Below are positions 61,925-64,000 of a DNA stretch of 64,000 bases, one piece after another (positions within the stretch are counted from its first letter, which is position 1; each line of letters opens with the position of its first letter). The notes under the pieces are model-generated. The model did not search any database. It had not been told where the DNA came from and saw only the letters and a list, made by a program, of their open reading frames with translations. The position numbers and the translations under genes were made by a program. Origin of the DNA: Desulfopila aestuarii DSM 18488 (GTDB lineage: Bacteria > Desulfobacterota > Desulfobulbia > Desulfobulbales > Desulfocapsaceae); the NCBI RefSeq assembly GCF_900143695.1, contig NZ_FRFE01000023.1, positions 1 to 64,000 on the forward strand, in the 5' to 3' direction.

Positions 61925-62335
61925 CTATGCATTGTTGTTCATCAGTTCAGCCAGCCCGACTTTATTCCAGGCAGGTGAATGATCTTCGATCTTGCGAATA
62001 TTTCTAATGACGATATTTCCGACGCCGGTGCCGAGCTGAAGGGAAAGCGCGACTGTGATGGCGGCAACGAGTTCCTCATCCCGATGGCGCTGGTCTTCTT
62101 CCGCCGCTGCTATGCTCACTGCATTTGCAGGGCTCTGGGGTGCTTTTTCCACCGCTTTTTCCGTGGTAAACCGGGCGAGAAGGCCGATAACCACCTGAAG
62201 AATAATCAGCGAGGTAAAGGTGATGCCCATACCGAGAAAGGTGGTGATCATGCTTGCTGTCAGTTTCTGGGTGATGCTCAGGTTCTTCAGCGTTTCCGGA
62301 TCGGCAAACTGCGCCATGAGGGTCATGACATCCAT
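61925..62335 (-). CDS. Small membrane (OadG/MmdD-like) subunit
   Basis: A 136-residue protein with one strong membrane helix near the N-terminus ('TTFLGMGITFTSLIILQVVI' and on), then an Ala/Glu-rich linker and a C-terminal stretch ('LVAAITVALSLQLG') seen in OadG-type proteins. It anchors and helps assemble the decarboxylase complex. It begins 11 bases past the carboxyltransferase stop. Similarity in this family is loose, so the call leans on position. Confidence 0.82.
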   Translation of the reverse strand: MDVMTLMAQFADPETLKNLSITQKLTASMITTFLGMGITFTSLIILQVVIGLLARFTTEKAVEKAPQSPANAVSIAAAEEDQRHRDEELVAAITVALSLQLGTGVGNIVIRNIRKIEDHSPAWNKVGLAELMNNNA

Positions 62336-62346
62336 ATTCTCCTCCC

Positions 62347-63894
62347 TTAGAGCGGCATATTGCCATGTTTTTTCGGTGGACGTTTTTCCCTTTTGCCTTC
62401 TAGCATATTGAAGGCGTCGATGATTCTCTGGCGACTGGTGCTCGGTTCGATGACATCATCGACAAAGCCTCGCTCTGCCGCCTTATAAGGGGTGGCGAAT
62501 TCGGCCCGGTAGTCGTGAAGGAGTTGCTGACGGGTGGTGTCCTTTTCTTTGGCTTCTTTGATCTCGTTGCGGAAAATGATATTAACCGCACCCTCCGGTC
62601 CCATAACGGCGATTTCAGCTGCCGGCCAGGCCAGCACGATATCTGCTCCAAGGGATTTGGAGCACATGGCGACATAGGCGCCGCCATAAGCCTTCCTGGT
62701 GATGAGCGTCACCTTGGGCACCGTCGCCTCGCTGTAGGCATAAAGGATCTTGGCGCCATGACGAATGATACCGCCATGTTCCTGATTGGTGCCGGGAAGA
62801 AAGCCGGGAACATCCACAAGTGTTAATAGCGGCACATTATAGGCGTTGCAGGTACGGATAAAGCGGGCAGCCTTATCACCGGCATTCATGTCGAGACAGC
62901 CGGCCATCATATTGGGTTGATTGGCGACAATGCCGACTGATTTGCCGTTAATCCGGGCGAATCCTGTAACGATGTTCTTGGCAAAATAACGCTGATATTC
63001 AAAGAAATCACCGTCGTCAACGATTGCCGTTATGACATCCATTATGTCATAGGGTTTATTCGGGTTGTCGGGAATAAGGGTATCGAGCGAGTCGATGGCG
63101 CGATTGATGTCGTCATCAATATCCAGCACCGGTGCTTTTTCCATATTATTGGAAGGCAGATAGCCGAGGAGCTTGCGGATGGCGTCTATGCATTCCTGAT
63201 CAGAATCGCTGATAAAATGGGCATTACCGCTAATGCTGTTATGGGTCATTGCCCCACCGAGTTCTTCCGGGCTCACTTCTTCTCCAGTCACGGTTTTTAT
63301 GACCTGAGGGCCGGTGATGAACATCTGGGCAGTTTTGTCGACCATGAATACAAAATCTGTGAGCGCCGGAGAATAGACCGCGCCGCCGGCACAGGGGCCC
63401 ATGATCGCCGAAATCTGTGGGATAACACCAGAGAATGTGGCGTTTCGAAAAAAGAGGTCGCCATAACCGGAGAGGGCATCGACCGCCTCCTGAATACGGG
63501 CGCCACCGGAATCGTTTAAACCGACGATGGGCGCGCCAACCTTGATGGCGGCATCCATGGCCTTGACTACCTTCTTGGCGTGCATTTCACCGAGTGCCCC
63601 TCCGGTCACCGTGAAATCCTGAGAAAAGGCATATACCAGTCGTCCATCTACCATGCCGTAACCGGTAACTACCGATTCACCTTCAAACTCCATCTTGTCC
63701 ATACCGAAGTTGGTACAGCGATTGCGGATAAAGGAATCGAGCTCGATAAAGGTACCTTGGTCGAAAAGGTACTCTAGCCGCTCTCGTGCGGTCATCTTGC
63801 CTTGGGCATGCTGTTTGTCGATGCGTGCCTGGCCACCGCCCAAAGTGAGTTTCTCCTTTTTCTCACGCAGCTGGATGATTTTTTCAAATGACAT
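62347..63894 (-). CDS. mmdA: Methylmalonyl-CoA decarboxylase alpha subunit (carboxyltransferase)
   Basis: A 515-residue acyl-CoA carboxyltransferase that moves the carboxyl of methylmalonyl-CoA onto biotin. The crotonase-like halves show 'ARIDKQHAQGKMTARERLEY', 'GLNDSGGARIQEAVDALSGY', 'IMGPCAGGAVYSPALTDFVF', 'MFITGPQVIKTVTGEEVSPE', 'FVDVPGFLPGTNQEHGGIIR'-like 'LVDVPGFLPGTNQEHGGIIR', and 'KAYGGAYVAMCSKSLGADIV'. Propionyl-CoA carboxylase beta is close in sequence, but the adjacent OadG, biotin and OadB-type genes and the lack of biotin carboxylase fix it as the decarboxylase. GGGGAG precedes the ATG. First gene of its operon. Confidence 0.92.
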   Translation of the reverse strand: MSFEKIIQLREKKEKLTLGGGQARIDKQHAQGKMTARERLEYLFDQGTFIELDSFIRNRCTNFGMDKMEFEGESVVTGYGMVDGRLVYAFSQDFTVTGGALGEMHAKKVVKAMDAAIKVGAPIVGLNDSGGARIQEAVDALSGYGDLFFRNATFSGVIPQISAIMGPCAGGAVYSPALTDFVFMVDKTAQMFITGPQVIKTVTGEEVSPEELGGAMTHNSISGNAHFISDSDQECIDAIRKLLGYLPSNNMEKAPVLDIDDDINRAIDSLDTLIPDNPNKPYDIMDVITAIVDDGDFFEYQRYFAKNIVTGFARINGKSVGIVANQPNMMAGCLDMNAGDKAARFIRTCNAYNVPLLTLVDVPGFLPGTNQEHGGIIRHGAKILYAYSEATVPKVTLITRKAYGGAYVAMCSKSLGADIVLAWPAAEIAVMGPEGAVNIIFRNEIKEAKEKDTTRQQLLHDYRAEFATPYKAAERGFVDDVIEPSTSRQRIIDAFNMLEGKREKRPPKKHGNMPL

Positions 63895-64000
63895 GGTTGT
63901 AACTCCCCTGTACTGAGGTGAACTCGTGGAAATGCCTAAGACTTGCAGGGTTAACGTGGTGTATTTGTGACCTGGACTGCTGCACTACCAATAAGCAATT

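Noticed and set aside
61502-63894. Oxaloacetate decarboxylase assignment for the biotin-dependent complex
   Set aside because: The alpha subunit is a propionyl/methylmalonyl-CoA-type carboxyltransferase, not the pyruvate carboxylase-like OadA, and mutase and epimerase genes are adjacent.
1-64000. CRISPR arrays, tRNA or rRNA genes, phage genes
   Set aside because: I looked through the gaps and saw no regularly spaced repeats, no cloverleaf-like T-arm sequences and no structural phage genes. A dedicated scan could still find a divergent tRNA.

Overview
The window looks like the chromosome of an anaerobic Gram-negative bacterium of moderate GC. Gram-negative features are an RND pump with its adaptor, lipoproteins and several periplasmic binding proteins. 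Anaerobic features are a tungsten-type aldehyde oxidoreductase with a MoaD partner and a biotin-dependent, sodium-pumping methylmalonyl-CoA decarboxylase. The gene set would fit a Desulfobulbales-like Desulfobacterota that metabolises propionate and ferments or oxidises sugar acids. That placement is inferred from gene content only; no rRNA or other taxonomic marker is present.

Layout. 1-3.1 kb is scarred DNA: the end of an IS66-type element, a LuxR regulator, two small unknown genes and a decayed methylenetetrahydrofolate reductase fragment. 3.1-7.4 kb holds an RND efflux pump and its adaptor. 7.4-8.05 kb is a decayed IS200-type element. 8.3-17.3 kb reads as a polyamine-use block: TetR regulator, putrescine-type aminotransferase, aldehyde:ferredoxin oxidoreductase, MoaD-like protein, then a spermidine/putrescine-type ABC transporter behind a strong sigma-54 promoter. 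A 13-base box recurs at all three control points. 17.9-24.4 kb holds an SDR and a three-gene minus-strand unit: periplasmic protein-isoaspartate methyltransferase, a large spermidine-synthase-like membrane protein, and a fusion of a Clp1-like RNA kinase with RNase Z. 24.7-31.9 kb has a general amino-acid ABC transporter, two lipoproteins and a DMT exporter.

31.9-55.5 kb is a large uronate catabolic island. Its parts are UxaC, UxaE, UxaB, UxaA, KdgK and Eda (isomerase route to pyruvate plus triose phosphate), KdgF, KduI and a KduD-like SDR (unsaturated uronates), a TRAP transporter, and RpiR and ROK regulators. The most striking part is one operon: UxuB-like SDR, LarA-family nickel-pincer epimerase, UxaC, gluconokinase, 6-phosphogluconate dehydrogenase and UxaE. 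Read together these could take glucuronate to fructuronate, mannonate, gluconate, 6-phosphogluconate and ribulose 5-phosphate, feeding the oxidative pentose phosphate pathway without passing through KDG. This is my main candidate for an undescribed system.

55.6-63.9 kb is a propionate/methylmalonyl-CoA module: MeaB, methylmalonyl-CoA mutase, epimerase, TetR regulator, and the four subunits (beta, biotin carrier, small membrane, carboxyltransferase) of a Na+-pumping decarboxylase. I saw no tRNA, rRNA, CRISPR array or phage region.
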